Shown in pieces: positions 8,365 to 17,447 of a DNA stretch of 57,616 nucleotides. The stretch lies in assembly GCA_902562835.1 (NCBI GenBank), contig CACEUX010000009.1, positions 1-57,616 on the forward strand. The letters run 5' to 3'. Every line of letters starts with the position of its first letter. Position 1 is the first letter of the stretch. The position numbers and the translations under genes are program-made. The notes beneath the pieces were generated by a model, which did no database searches, was not told the DNA's origin, and saw only the letters and a program-made list of their open reading frames with translations. The DNA comes from an uncultured Fidelibacterota bacterium (GTDB taxonomy: Bacteria; Fidelibacterota; Marinisomatia; Marinisomatales; UBA1611).

Positions 8365-9519
8365 ATGGATAGTTTATTTTTTAGACAAGAGCATGTAATG
8401 ATTCGAGACATGGTTCGAGACTTTGCAGACACTCAAATTATGCCTATTGCTCGTTCCCTAGATCAGGAAGAAAGATTCCCAACTGAACTTGTAAAGCAAA
8501 TGGGAGAGTTAGGACTTATGGGTTTTATGGTTCCTGAGGAATATGGAGGTTCAGGACTTGACATGGTCTCTTATTCTACTGCCATTATAGAATTGGCACG
8601 TGCAGATGCATCTGTTGCAATTACCATGGCAGCTCATAACTCTCTAGGTACTGTACCACTATTATTGTTTGGAAATGATAACCAAAAAAGATCCTATCTA
8701 CCAAAGCTTGCGTCAGGAGAGATATTAGGTGCTTTTGGACTTACAGAGCCGGAGGCTGGTAGTGATGCCGGTGCGACAAAAACAAAGGCAATTAAAACAA
8801 ATAATGATTATGTTGTCAATGGTGGTAAAATATTTATTACAAATGCAGGTCAAGCAGGCTTGTTATCATTTACTGCTCAGGTCATCGATGGTGGCGATAA
8901 AATTGGAATAGCGGCATTCATTATTCCAACAGATACACCGGGATTAGAAATTGGGAAAAAAGAAAAAAAGATGGGTTGGAGAGCAAGTGACACCAGACAG
9001 ATTTATTTCAAAGATATGAAAATTCCAAGTTCTGCTATGCTAGGAAAACCTGAAAATGGTTTTAAAACATTTTTAAAGACACTTACATCTGGACGAATTT
9101 CAATAGGTGCATTGTCTGTTGGTACTGCATTAGGTGCATATGAGAAAGCATTGGAGTACTCATTAGAAAGAAAAGCCTTTGGTCAACCAATTCATAAATT
9201 TCAATCTATTGGTTTTAAACTAGCAGATATGGCCACAAATATTGAAGCCTCAAAATTATTGGTATATCATGCAGCCTGGCTGAAAGACCAAGGCAAGGAT
9301 TTTAATAAAGAAGCCGCGATGGCAAAGCTTTTTTCAAGCGAGACCGCAATGAATGTAACTAACCAGGCTATTCAAGTTCATGGAGGTTATGGTTATGTAA
9401 AAGATTATGATGTTGAAAGATATTTTAGAGATGCAAAAATTCTTGAGATTGGAGAGGGTACTAGTGAAATCCAGAGACTAATTATTGCAAGAGAAATCAT
9501 AAAGGACTTTCAGTTATAA
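8365..9519 (+). CDS. Acyl-CoA dehydrogenase
   Basis: An FAD enzyme that introduces the alpha-beta double bond into acyl-CoA during fatty-acid oxidation. Its 384 residues match the family length. FAD/substrate motifs FGLTEPEAGSDAGATKTKA and YVKDYDVERYFRDAKILEI are present, and the catalytic base is E364 in EIGEGTSEIQR, the position used by short- and medium-chain dehydrogenases. Start TTAATTATGG has no Shine-Dalgarno. Its stop overlaps pgpH by one base (TAATG), an odd operon partner. Chain-length preference cannot be read by eye; a butyryl-CoA-type enzyme is most likely. Confidence 0.93.
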   Translation: MDSLFFRQEHVMIRDMVRDFADTQIMPIARSLDQEERFPTELVKQMGELGLMGFMVPEEYGGSGLDMVSYSTAIIELARADASVAITMAAHNSLGTVPLLLFGNDNQKRSYLPKLASGEILGAFGLTEPEAGSDAGATKTKAIKTNNDYVVNGGKIFITNAGQAGLLSFTAQVIDGGDKIGIAAFIIPTDTPGLEIGKKEKKMGWRASDTRQIYFKDMKIPSSAMLGKPENGFKTFLKTLTSGRISIGALSVGTALGAYEKALEYSLERKAFGQPIHKFQSIGFKLADMATNIEASKLLVYHAAWLKDQGKDFNKEAAMAKLFSSETAMNVTNQAIQVHGGYGYVKDYDVERYFRDAKILEIGEGTSEIQRLIIAREIIKDFQL

Positions 9520-11834
9520 TGAATAAAAAAAAGAAGCAGAACCCCATATTAGAATATTTTTTGTTCGATAAATACTGGCCCCAATATTTAATTATCTCCG
9601 GTCTTATTATTTTGATTTCTTTTTTATTCCCGCAAGGGAAGTCATTGCAATACGTATATCAACTAAATGATATCGCCCGTGAGCCCATCATAGCACCATT
9701 TACATTTTCAATCCTAAAATCTGATGAAAAGTTAAAAAAAGACCTCGATGAACGAAGAAAGTCAGTTCCTTCTGTTTTTATCCGAGATGAAAGGATAGCG
9801 AAGAGTCAATCTACTGCGTTGAGTGATTTTTTTTCAAAGGTGGATGAATTGCGCCAAGCTAAATGGAGATTAGAGCAGTCTAAGCGTTTGGTTTATGAAA
9901 GAAGGTATCATAAGCAGTACGAGAAAGCACGGTCTGAATTTGTATCTGATAGCACAAATTTAGGTTTAATTAGTAAAACATTTTTTGAATCATACCCATT
10001 TACCCTTCAGAAAGATAATTGGTCTAATTATTTATACATAGATTATGATTTAGGAAAAAAATCAACTCTTAAAAGAGAGAACGAATCAGTCCTACAGATA
10101 TGTCGAAATCGTTGGACAGAGGGAATATATAATATTGGTATTAAGGATATTAGTAGTGATCTAGTTGCTGTGAATCAAGGTGATGTGGCTGATTTAACCG
10201 AGCCGGAGAGTTTTAATGACCTAGAGTTAGCTTGGATAAAATCTAAAAAAGAGCTTTTATCAGTTTTTAATGATGATAATCTTTTTCGAGATATAGGATA
10301 TGATCTAATTGTAGAATTCATGAAACCTAACCTGATTTTTGATAGAAAAACAACAGAGCGAAGGCAAAAAGAAAGTTTAGATATAGTTCCAAGAAGTCAA
10401 GGGGTTGTTTTAGAAAACGAATTAATTGTTGATGCTAATATGCGCATCACTGATGACATTTTATTAAAATTAAATTCTTTATCATCAGCAATAACAAAAC
10501 AGGATTACGGTAGAGGTGTTTTCAAAGATATAAAAAGTGTTTTAGGCACTATTATTTTATTATCGGTGATTATTTCTTTATTTTTTGTATTTATAATAAT
10601 TTACAGAAAAACCATTTTCCAAGATTGGAAAATGGTTTTACTAATAAGTATTGTGTTTTTATTGCAGGTAATATCAGCACATATTGTCTTAATTCAATTA
10701 GAGATTTCAGAGTATCTCATACCTGTTACAATGGGCGCTATGACCCTAACAATACTTTTTGATGCTCGCATAGGTTTTATGGCTACAACCTCCATGGCAA
10801 TTTTAATGGGTTTAATGATGGGCCAAAATATTGATCTGGTAATTATATCTCTTTTTACATCAACTGTTGCCATATATAATATCAGAGAACTGCGTAAACG
10901 TAGTCAGTTATTTATTACAATGTTTGCTCTGATTGGTGCAAGTGTTCTGGTCATAGTTGGATTAGGCTTATTTAAAGAAAATAATTGGGGAATAATGATG
11001 CGTGATATGCAGTTCCTCTTACTTAACAGCATACTTGCGCCAATTTTGACGTACGGTCTCATAAGCCTTTTTGAGATGATATTCGAGGTTACAACAGACC
11101 TGACACTTATTGAATTACTTGATTATGACCATCCGCTGTTAAAAGAAGCACAACGAGAAACTAATGGGACATTCAATCATAGCATCGTAGTTGGGAATTT
11201 AGCAGAAGCTTGCGCAAAAGCAATTGGGGCGCACTCTTTATTATGTCGAGTTGGAGCATATTACCATGATATAGGGAAAATGGATAAGTCTGAATATTTT
11301 ATTGAAAATCAGTATGGAGGGAAGAATAGGCATGATGATATTACTCATATTATGAGTGCTAGAATTATTAGAGCCCATGTAGTAGAGGGATTAAAGCTCG
11401 CCCAAGATTATGGACTTCCCAAGGTAGTCTCTGACTTTATTCCCATGCATCATGGTACGACAAGAGTAGAATATTTTTACCGCCTTGCCTTAAAAGAAGC
11501 AGAAGAAAAAGGCCAAAAAGTAGATGAGTCTGCCTTTCGCTATCCAGGTCCAAAACCTAATACAAAAGAAACTGGAATATTAATGATCTGCGAAGCAGTA
11601 GAAGCCGCAGTTAGGTCAATTAAAGAACCAGATATTTTCAAAATAGAAGCGATGATTGATAAGATAATTAATCAACGAGTTGGAGATGGTCAGTTAAACG
11701 AATGCCCACTTACTCTTGATGAACTGAATAAGATCAAAGGTACCGTGGATGGAACAAGCGGCATGTTACCTGTTCTTAGGGGGATATATCATATAAGGGT
11801 AGAATACCCTGATAATCCAAAGAAATCCTCGTAG
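9519..11834 (+). CDS. pgpH: 7TM-HD cyclic-di-AMP phosphodiesterase, PgpH type
   Basis: 771 residues in the 7TM-HD order: a TM near residues 22-40, a large extracytoplasmic 7TMR-HDED domain (~45-340), seven membrane segments (~345-540) and a cytoplasmic HD phosphohydrolase domain. HD residues seen include H554 (FNHSIVVGNL), H583-D584 (YYHDIGKM) and MHHGTTRVEYF. Characterised members hydrolyse cyclic di-AMP to pApA. It is followed two bases later by ybeY, the usual neighbour of this family. No diadenylate cyclase is in the window. The gene name follows the family; activity is inferred. Confidence 0.92.
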   Translation: MNKKKKQNPILEYFLFDKYWPQYLIISGLIILISFLFPQGKSLQYVYQLNDIAREPIIAPFTFSILKSDEKLKKDLDERRKSVPSVFIRDERIAKSQSTALSDFFSKVDELRQAKWRLEQSKRLVYERRYHKQYEKARSEFVSDSTNLGLISKTFFESYPFTLQKDNWSNYLYIDYDLGKKSTLKRENESVLQICRNRWTEGIYNIGIKDISSDLVAVNQGDVADLTEPESFNDLELAWIKSKKELLSVFNDDNLFRDIGYDLIVEFMKPNLIFDRKTTERRQKESLDIVPRSQGVVLENELIVDANMRITDDILLKLNSLSSAITKQDYGRGVFKDIKSVLGTIILLSVIISLFFVFIIIYRKTIFQDWKMVLLISIVFLLQVISAHIVLIQLEISEYLIPVTMGAMTLTILFDARIGFMATTSMAILMGLMMGQNIDLVIISLFTSTVAIYNIRELRKRSQLFITMFALIGASVLVIVGLGLFKENNWGIMMRDMQFLLLNSILAPILTYGLISLFEMIFEVTTDLTLIELLDYDHPLLKEAQRETNGTFNHSIVVGNLAEACAKAIGAHSLLCRVGAYYHDIGKMDKSEYFIENQYGGKNRHDDITHIMSARIIRAHVVEGLKLAQDYGLPKVVSDFIPMHHGTTRVEYFYRLALKEAEEKGQKVDESAFRYPGPKPNTKETGILMICEAVEAAVRSIKEPDIFKIEAMIDKIINQRVGDGQLNECPLTLDELNKIKGTVDGTSGMLPVLRGIYHIRVEYPDNPKKSS

Positions 11835-11836
11835 AT

Positions 11837-12280
11837 ATGATTCAAGTCATAAGTGAATGCGACCCTACACTTAATGGGCCTAATCTATCATTTTTAAATA
11901 GCACAGTAAGCAGAATCCTCGAGCTTCACAACACAACGAAAGCTGAAATCCTATTTGTTTTTGCTTTAGATGAATTATTAGCAGACTTAAAAAATCAATA
12001 TTTTCAAAAAGATCACTTTACGGATGTAATTGCCTTTCGATTAAACGATTATAGCGAAGCGCCCATTGAGGGGGAGGTTTATATCAGCTTACCTCGGGCA
12101 AAGGAAAATGCAAAAATATTTAATCAGCCATATGAAAAAGAGGTTACAAGATTAATAATCCATGGTTGTCTGCATCTAATTGGTTTTAAAGACGATACCA
12201 AATCAGAAAAAAAAACAATGACAGAATTAGAAGATGATATTTTAGATAAAACTGAATGGCAAATAATTTTTAATCATTGA
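11837..12280 (+). CDS. ybeY: Endoribonuclease/rRNA maturation factor YbeY
   Basis: A metal-dependent endoribonuclease needed for 16S rRNA 3' end processing and ribosome quality control. 147 residues, the normal length. The family block FTDVIAFRLND is present and the metal motif is H109-GCL-H113-LIGFK-D119. The third ligand of the classic HxxxHxxxxxH motif is Asp here instead of His; I recall the same change in Bacteroidetes homologues, so the protein is probably active. It lies between pgpH (2-base gap) and mazG (no gap). Confidence 0.93.
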   Translation: MIQVISECDPTLNGPNLSFLNSTVSRILELHNTTKAEILFVFALDELLADLKNQYFQKDHFTDVIAFRLNDYSEAPIEGEVYISLPRAKENAKIFNQPYEKEVTRLIIHGCLHLIGFKDDTKSEKKTMTELEDDILDKTEWQIIFNH

Positions 12281-13063
12281 ATGAATAAAGAAAAAGCAGC
12301 AAAAGATTTCGTTAAACTTCTGGAGATTGTTGAAACACTTCGTGGTCCAGATGGTTGTCCATGGGATAGAGAGCAGACTTATGAATCTCTATTGCCTTAT
12401 TTCCTTGAGGAGACCTATGAGGTCATTGAAAGTGTAGATGAAAAGAATTGGGATACTTTTAAAGAGGAATTGGGAGATGTCCTATTGCATATTGTTCTTC
12501 AGGCCCAAATAGCTTCAGAAGATAAAAAATTTGATATTATTGATTCACTTAAAATTTTAAATAAAAAATTAATTAACAGGCATCCTCACGTTTTTGGAGA
12601 TAAAAAGTTAGATGCGTCCTACGAAGCAAAACAAAACTGGGAATCAATGAAACACAAAGAAAAGAAACGTAAATCACGTTTAGATGGTGTCCCGCCATCA
12701 TTACCTGCGCTAACACGTTCTCACCGTCTGCAACAGAAAGCTTCCTATGCTGGTTTCGACTGGGATAATGTAGATGATGTATGGAACAAGTTATATGAAG
12801 AATTAGATGAGCTAAAATCTGCGCATAGCTCAGAATCTAAAGAGAGCATTGAAGAGGAGATTGGGGATATGTTGTTTTCAATGGTTAACCTCGCACGACA
12901 TTTAGACATTCATGCAGAAGACATGCTTAGAAAAGCCAATAAAAAATTTGTCAAAAGATTCAAAAAAGTAGAAGAAGAATTAGAAAAGAAAGGAAAAACT
13001 ATGGAAGATTCAAGTTTAGAAGATATGGATAAAATCTGGGAGAAAGTTAAAGAAAACTATTAA
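12281..13063 (+). CDS. mazG: Nucleoside triphosphate pyrophosphohydrolase
   Basis: MazG hydrolyses (d)NTPs to monophosphates and PPi, a house-cleaning role. 260 residues with two tandem MazG domains, as in the Escherichia coli form. The first carries RGPDGCPWDREQTYESL, EETYEVIESVD and EELGDVLLHIV; the second has YEELDELKSA, EEEIGDMLFSMVNLARHL and the closing KANKKFVKRF. The ATG directly follows the ybeY stop, so translation is probably coupled; no separate ribosome site is seen. It ends 10 bases from the convergent pirin gene. Confidence 0.95.
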   Translation: MNKEKAAKDFVKLLEIVETLRGPDGCPWDREQTYESLLPYFLEETYEVIESVDEKNWDTFKEELGDVLLHIVLQAQIASEDKKFDIIDSLKILNKKLINRHPHVFGDKKLDASYEAKQNWESMKHKEKKRKSRLDGVPPSLPALTRSHRLQQKASYAGFDWDNVDDVWNKLYEELDELKSAHSSESKESIEEEIGDMLFSMVNLARHLDIHAEDMLRKANKKFVKRFKKVEEELEKKGKTMEDSSLEDMDKIWEKVKENY

Positions 13064-13073
13064 GGTTGTTTTT

Positions 13074-13907
13074 TTATCCCAACCGACCCAACTGGTAATC
13101 TTCAAATGCTTGTAAAACTTCATTTTTAGTATTCATAACAAAAGGACCACCCCGTGCAACTGGTTCATTAAGTGGCATCCCTGCAACTAATATGAAACGA
13201 GCATCTTTTGATTCGGTTCGACATGTAAAAACTCCATTTGTACTCATAATTCCAATAGAGCCAATTGATAATTCTTTTTTACAGAATATTCTACCTTCGT
13301 AAACATAGCAGAACCCATTCCAACCATCATTAATAGGTATGTTTATTTCACTATTAGGATTTACAGAGATATCAAAATAGAGCATTCCAGTGTGTGAATT
13401 CCCAGGGCCAGTTATATTTTCATATGTGCCAGCAATTACTTTAATACTGGCTCCTTTTTGTTCTACTATAGGAATTTCTTTTGCATCAATATCATTATAA
13501 GAAGGTTTTATCATCTTTTTTTCTTTAGGCAAGTTCAGCCATAGTTGAAACCCTCTTACTAATCCATCTGTCTGTTCAGGCATCTCACTATGTATCACTC
13601 CTCTACCTGCAGTCATCCACTGAACTGATCCATCTTTGAGGTATCCTTCATTGCCTGCGGTATCTTTGTGCCTGAATTTCCCATTTAGCATATAAGTTAT
13701 TGTTTCAAATCCACGATGTGGATGTGGAGGGAAACCACCTATATACTCCTTAGGATTATCACTGCCAAATTCATCTAGGAGTAAAAAAGGATCTAGCATA
13801 TTTAATTCTGGACCACCTATAATCCTAGTTAGGCTAACTCCTGCACCATCATGAGTTTTAGTCCCTTTATAAATATATTTAATAATTCTGATATTATTAT
13901 TGCCCAT
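13074..13907 (-). CDS. Pirin family protein (quercetinase-like cupin)
   Basis: 277 residues of the two-cupin pirin fold. The N-terminal cupin has the metal ligands in FPPHPHRGFETITYML and the later VIHSEMPE. The substrate is unknown; some homologues (YhaK, YhhW) show quercetin 2,3-dioxygenase activity in vitro, others act as redox sensors. It is the last gene of a minus-strand operon, 16 bases after yjbQ. No Shine-Dalgarno is evident. Function is inferred from family only. Confidence 0.92.
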   Translation of the reverse strand: MGNNNIRIIKYIYKGTKTHDGAGVSLTRIIGGPELNMLDPFLLLDEFGSDNPKEYIGGFPPHPHRGFETITYMLNGKFRHKDTAGNEGYLKDGSVQWMTAGRGVIHSEMPEQTDGLVRGFQLWLNLPKEKKMIKPSYNDIDAKEIPIVEQKGASIKVIAGTYENITGPGNSHTGMLYFDISVNPNSEINIPINDGWNGFCYVYEGRIFCKKELSIGSIGIMSTNGVFTCRTESKDARFILVAGMPLNEPVARGGPFVMNTKNEVLQAFEDYQLGRLG

Positions 13908-13923
13908 CTAAAATATGTTGAAA

Positions 13924-14343
13924 CTATTCACCTTGAATTGTAGCTACCATTTTTCTTTGGAAAGTGTTATCCCGATGTTCACAAAGATAGATTCCTTGCC
14001 ATGTCCCCATGTTAAGGTGTCCATTTGATATGGGGATTGAGATTGATGAGCCAAGTATTGATGCCTTTAAATGAGCGGGCATATCATCTGGCCCCTCATA
14101 TGTATGCTGGTAGTATGATTGATTTTCAGGAACCATTTCATTGAAGTGCTCTTCAAAATCATTTCTTACAGTCCTGTCAGCATTTTCATTAATTGTTAGA
14201 GACGCGGAAGTATGTTTTATAAATAAATGCAATATCCCAATTTTGATAGTTTTAATTTCAGGAATTTGATCTGTTACTTGGTCAGTGATAATATGGAATC
14301 CTCTCGATATTGACTTTATACTTATATTCTTTTGCATCCACAT
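13924..14343 (-). CDS. YjbQ/UPF0047 family protein
   Basis: 139 residues, typical of the family. The conserved core LFIKHTSASLTINENADRTV, the HTYEGPDDMPAHLKASILG block and LGTWQGIYLCEHR-like end (here MGTWQGIYLCEHRD) are all visible. Family members rescue thiamine-phosphate synthase loss in E. coli, but the native role is unclear. Two ATGs are possible, 14343 and 14337 (MWMQ); neither has a ribosome site. It starts 3 bases after the AsnB-labelled-type gene stop. Confidence 0.92.
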   Translation of the reverse strand: MWMQKNISIKSISRGFHIITDQVTDQIPEIKTIKIGILHLFIKHTSASLTINENADRTVRNDFEEHFNEMVPENQSYYQHTYEGPDDMPAHLKASILGSSISIPISNGHLNMGTWQGIYLCEHRDNTFQRKMVATIQGE

Positions 14344-14346
14344 ATG

Positions 14347-15594
14347 CTATGTTTTTCTTTCTTTTTTTCTAGCTGCTGGGAATAAGATATTATTCAGGAT
14401 TAGCCTGTATCCTGGAGAGTTTCTATGTAATGACAGGTCTGTTGGGGGATCGCCTACAAAATGCTGGTAGTCCTCAGGGTCATGCCCTCCATAAAAAGTA
14501 AAGGTCCCTTTTCCAAAATTTCCATGAAGATATTTTACTTGATCTGATGAAGGGTCCTCACCCATTATGACAATATGGTTCTTAATACGTTTTCTATGGA
14601 ATCCAGTGGTTTGCCCCATAAATCCCTTTACAATGTCTACATGATTTTGTGTAAGCATTGTTGGTACGGGATCATATTTTGCAGAAAATTCAAATAGAGA
14701 AAAATAGTCTGCCCTCGCACCACGTGTAATTGGATTATGGCTAGGTGGTACATCTATGTCAGAAAATTCGTATATCATTGGATCTGTTAACAGAGTAAAG
14801 TCTGAAAAAGCAAAGCACTGTTCATAATCGAGGTTCTGTTGGATCTTTTTATCGATTGGTGTACCATCAAAAACAGAATGAACACCATCTGTATTGCCCA
14901 TCGCTAATGCAATATCATATGAGTCGGTTGCAGAACACATTGCAAAAAGAAATCCACCATTACCTACAAAATTTTTAATTATTCTGGAGATTCCTTTTTT
15001 TTGTTCATGGACACTTGAATAACCTAGCTTTATTGCCATCTCTTCGAACTGTCTCTTTTGATCTTTGTACCACTGTGCGTTATGATGGCTGCGATAGAAT
15101 TTGCCATACTGTCCTGTAAAATCTTCATGGTGGAGATGCAGCCAGTCGTATTTTTCTAGTTTTCCTGAATGAACTTCTTCATCCCATAGAGTTTCATAGT
15201 CTACTTCTGCATAAGTAAGTGCAAGTGTAACAGCATCATCCCAAGGTTGTTTACTAGTGGGAGTGTATATAGCGATCTTTGGGTTTTTTTCTAGTAGAAC
15301 AATATCCATATTGCCTTGTTCTACAGAAGAATAGATGTTAATCAACCCATTGGCATCAACCATTTCAAATGTGACACCTCGAATACGACATTCGGTCTGA
15401 ATAAACTGATGATTATCAATCAAGAATGATCCTCCGCGGTAATTCAAGAGCCATTCAACATTAGTGCTTTTAGTAAGGCTGAAATATGCAATCCCATAAG
15501 CTTTTAGGTGATCATTCTGGGATTGATCCATAGGAATAATAATTTTCTGCGCCCAAGAAAAAGAAAAGATCAATAAGAATATAATATTTTTCAT
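14347..15594 (-). CDS. Secreted protein of the type often labelled 'asparagine synthetase B'
   Basis: 415 residues with a short signal peptide (MKNIIFLLIFSFSWAQ). Recognisable family phrases are IIPMDQSQNDHLKAYGIAYF, EWLLNYRGGSF and GGFLFAMCSATDSYDIALAM. From memory, homologues in FCB genomes carry the label asparagine synthetase B, but there is no N-terminal Cys2 glutaminase and no ATP-pyrophosphatase loop, so I think that name is wrong. The GGFLFAMCSA segment and the ending FTFYGGHDPEDYQHFVGDPP resemble a glutamine-amidotransferase-like (ThuA/DUF4159-type) fold. It overlaps the TPR gene by one base. The exported location suggests a periplasmic role; the activity is unknown. Confidence 0.7.
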   Translation of the reverse strand: MKNIIFLLIFSFSWAQKIIIPMDQSQNDHLKAYGIAYFSLTKSTNVEWLLNYRGGSFLIDNHQFIQTECRIRGVTFEMVDANGLINIYSSVEQGNMDIVLLEKNPKIAIYTPTSKQPWDDAVTLALTYAEVDYETLWDEEVHSGKLEKYDWLHLHHEDFTGQYGKFYRSHHNAQWYKDQKRQFEEMAIKLGYSSVHEQKKGISRIIKNFVGNGGFLFAMCSATDSYDIALAMGNTDGVHSVFDGTPIDKKIQQNLDYEQCFAFSDFTLLTDPMIYEFSDIDVPPSHNPITRGARADYFSLFEFSAKYDPVPTMLTQNHVDIVKGFMGQTTGFHRKRIKNHIVIMGEDPSSDQVKYLHGNFGKGTFTFYGGHDPEDYQHFVGDPPTDLSLHRNSPGYRLILNNILFPAARKKERKT

Positions 15595-17447
15595 TAGCTC
15601 TCTAGTTGATTCAATTCACGTATATGATAGCGAATTGGTTCGGAAAAAATAGAAGAGGGGTATTCATCAAGAATCAGCATATATTTTTCTAATGCTTTTT
15701 CACGATTAAAAATATTTTTTTCATATATCTGACCTGATAAAATTATACCTTTATCAGCAAATTCCGTATTGTCCAAATTAGAAGCAAATTGCAATGCATT
15801 TTTGTAATCTTTTAATCGGTAATATAAAAGGCTTATTCTAAGATTTGCGAGAGGTGCTATTTTTGAAGAAGCAAATTTATCATTTATAAAAACCAATTCA
15901 CGTATTGCGTCTCCTATTTTCTTTTGTCTCAAATAGTATTCAGCTTTTAAAAAATGACTGAAGGTCGTCTTATCATCGCTCGTTGAACAATATGTTGTGA
16001 GAAAATTTTTTAATTCCATGAGATCGTTAAAAGACCCATCTAGCGGGCTTATTTTAAATAAAGATTCATCCACAATTTTTATTGTTGAATCAGGGTCATC
16101 TACCAAGAAATGAATAAGTATTTTTTTCAGCTCAATGGAGGGCATTGGATTTTTTATTAATTGTCTTTTTAAATATCCCAATGCTTCATTTGATTCACCC
16201 CTTGCAAGCAATACATCAGAGATCCTCAAGGTGATCTTCAGTTTTAATTTTTTATCAGGATTGCTTTTTATGGCTCTATTAAAAAGCATGTAGGCTTTAT
16301 CGAAATCTTGTAATATTCTATATTGGATCTCGCCAAGCTTGTAGTATGCTTCAGCCAAAAGAGCAGATTTGTTGATTGATACAAGCATAGAGTCATAGAG
16401 AGCAAGGCTAGAGGATAAATGTTCATTAGAGATTGATGAGTATATTTGAAATGGATCTTCAAAAAAGATATTATTATCAAAGAAATATGGAATAAGATCG
16501 GCTTCACTTTCGGGGACTATTTGATCTTCAAAAGTTTGAGCTAACCCCAACAATACTTTGCCTGCATAGTTGCCTTGAAAGTTCTTTTTTAAAATGTAGT
16601 TGTATGCATTTATTGAATATTGATACTGGCGTTCTTTTCTAAGGTCATTAGCAAATGTTAACCATTCATTCAAATCCTGCTTTCCTAAAGAAGACCAATC
16701 CAATTTTACTTTAAATGCTTTATTATAATTCTGTTGCTTGAAATAAAACTCGCTTAGAACATTGAGTATTTTTTCAGGCTTCTCCTTTGATGCATTTATA
16801 AGCTTATTTTCAATTATCGGTAAAGCGCCTTCTTGGTCACTCATAAGTAATATGCGTCTCTCAATAATCCCGCTTTGGTTCGTTTCATGAATCAAATGAA
16901 GTATGAATTGTTCCATTGCTTTATCGTAAGCGCGGCGGGCTTGATAATAAACTCCACTTTCATATGACAGGAATGATTCCCCAAACTTTTTTCTTCCCTT
17001 AACAAGAACTGTAATTATATCATCATCTAGTCCATATTTCCCATACATTGAGACCATCAAGCGGTATATTGACCGATTGTTTTTGAACTTAGATAGCCCT
17101 TTTGACCATACTGCAAGTGCTTCCTGTTTTTGCTCATTAACATAATAAAACTCCCCTAATTCAGAAAAAAGCTTCATATTGTTTGGCTCGTTTGGTAAGC
17201 GACCTCTTAGGAAATCAATACCCTCTTCAAATCGCTGATAATTCATGTATATTGATTTGAGTTTTTGGATAGAAGAACGATGATTTGAATTTTTGTCTAA
17301 GATTCCTTTATAGATTGCTATAGCACCATCAATATCCCCTCTTCTTTCTAAGAGTGATGCAGTTTTTAATGAAGCTCCAACAGTAGCAAAATCTTGCGCA
17401 ATTGTAAAAGTTGTAAAAATAATTAAATGAATGAAGTTATTTTTCAT
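15594..17447 (-). CDS. Exported tetratricopeptide-repeat protein
   Basis: The ATG at 17447 (MKNNFIHLIIFTTFTIAQ) gives a proper signal peptide; an upstream TTG at 17477 would add ten residues and bury it. The mature part is almost all helical TPR-like repeats, for example LLERRGDIDGAIAIYKGIL, SELGEFYYVNEQKQEALAVW and AYYKLGEIQYRILQDFDKAY, with a C-terminal tail matching YbgF/BamD-type repeats (EKYMLILDEYPSSIFSEPIR). It overlaps the DUF4175 stop by 11 bases and the next gene by one, so this is a tightly coupled operon. Likely a periplasmic scaffold for its neighbours. Confidence 0.85.
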   Translation of the reverse strand: MKNNFIHLIIFTTFTIAQDFATVGASLKTASLLERRGDIDGAIAIYKGILDKNSNHRSSIQKLKSIYMNYQRFEEGIDFLRGRLPNEPNNMKLFSELGEFYYVNEQKQEALAVWSKGLSKFKNNRSIYRLMVSMYGKYGLDDDIITVLVKGRKKFGESFLSYESGVYYQARRAYDKAMEQFILHLIHETNQSGIIERRILLMSDQEGALPIIENKLINASKEKPEKILNVLSEFYFKQQNYNKAFKVKLDWSSLGKQDLNEWLTFANDLRKERQYQYSINAYNYILKKNFQGNYAGKVLLGLAQTFEDQIVPESEADLIPYFFDNNIFFEDPFQIYSSISNEHLSSSLALYDSMLVSINKSALLAEAYYKLGEIQYRILQDFDKAYMLFNRAIKSNPDKKLKLKITLRISDVLLARGESNEALGYLKRQLIKNPMPSIELKKILIHFLVDDPDSTIKIVDESLFKISPLDGSFNDLMELKNFLTTYCSTSDDKTTFSHFLKAEYYLRQKKIGDAIRELVFINDKFASSKIAPLANLRISLLYYRLKDYKNALQFASNLDNTEFADKGIILSGQIYEKNIFNREKALEKYMLILDEYPSSIFSEPIRYHIRELNQLES

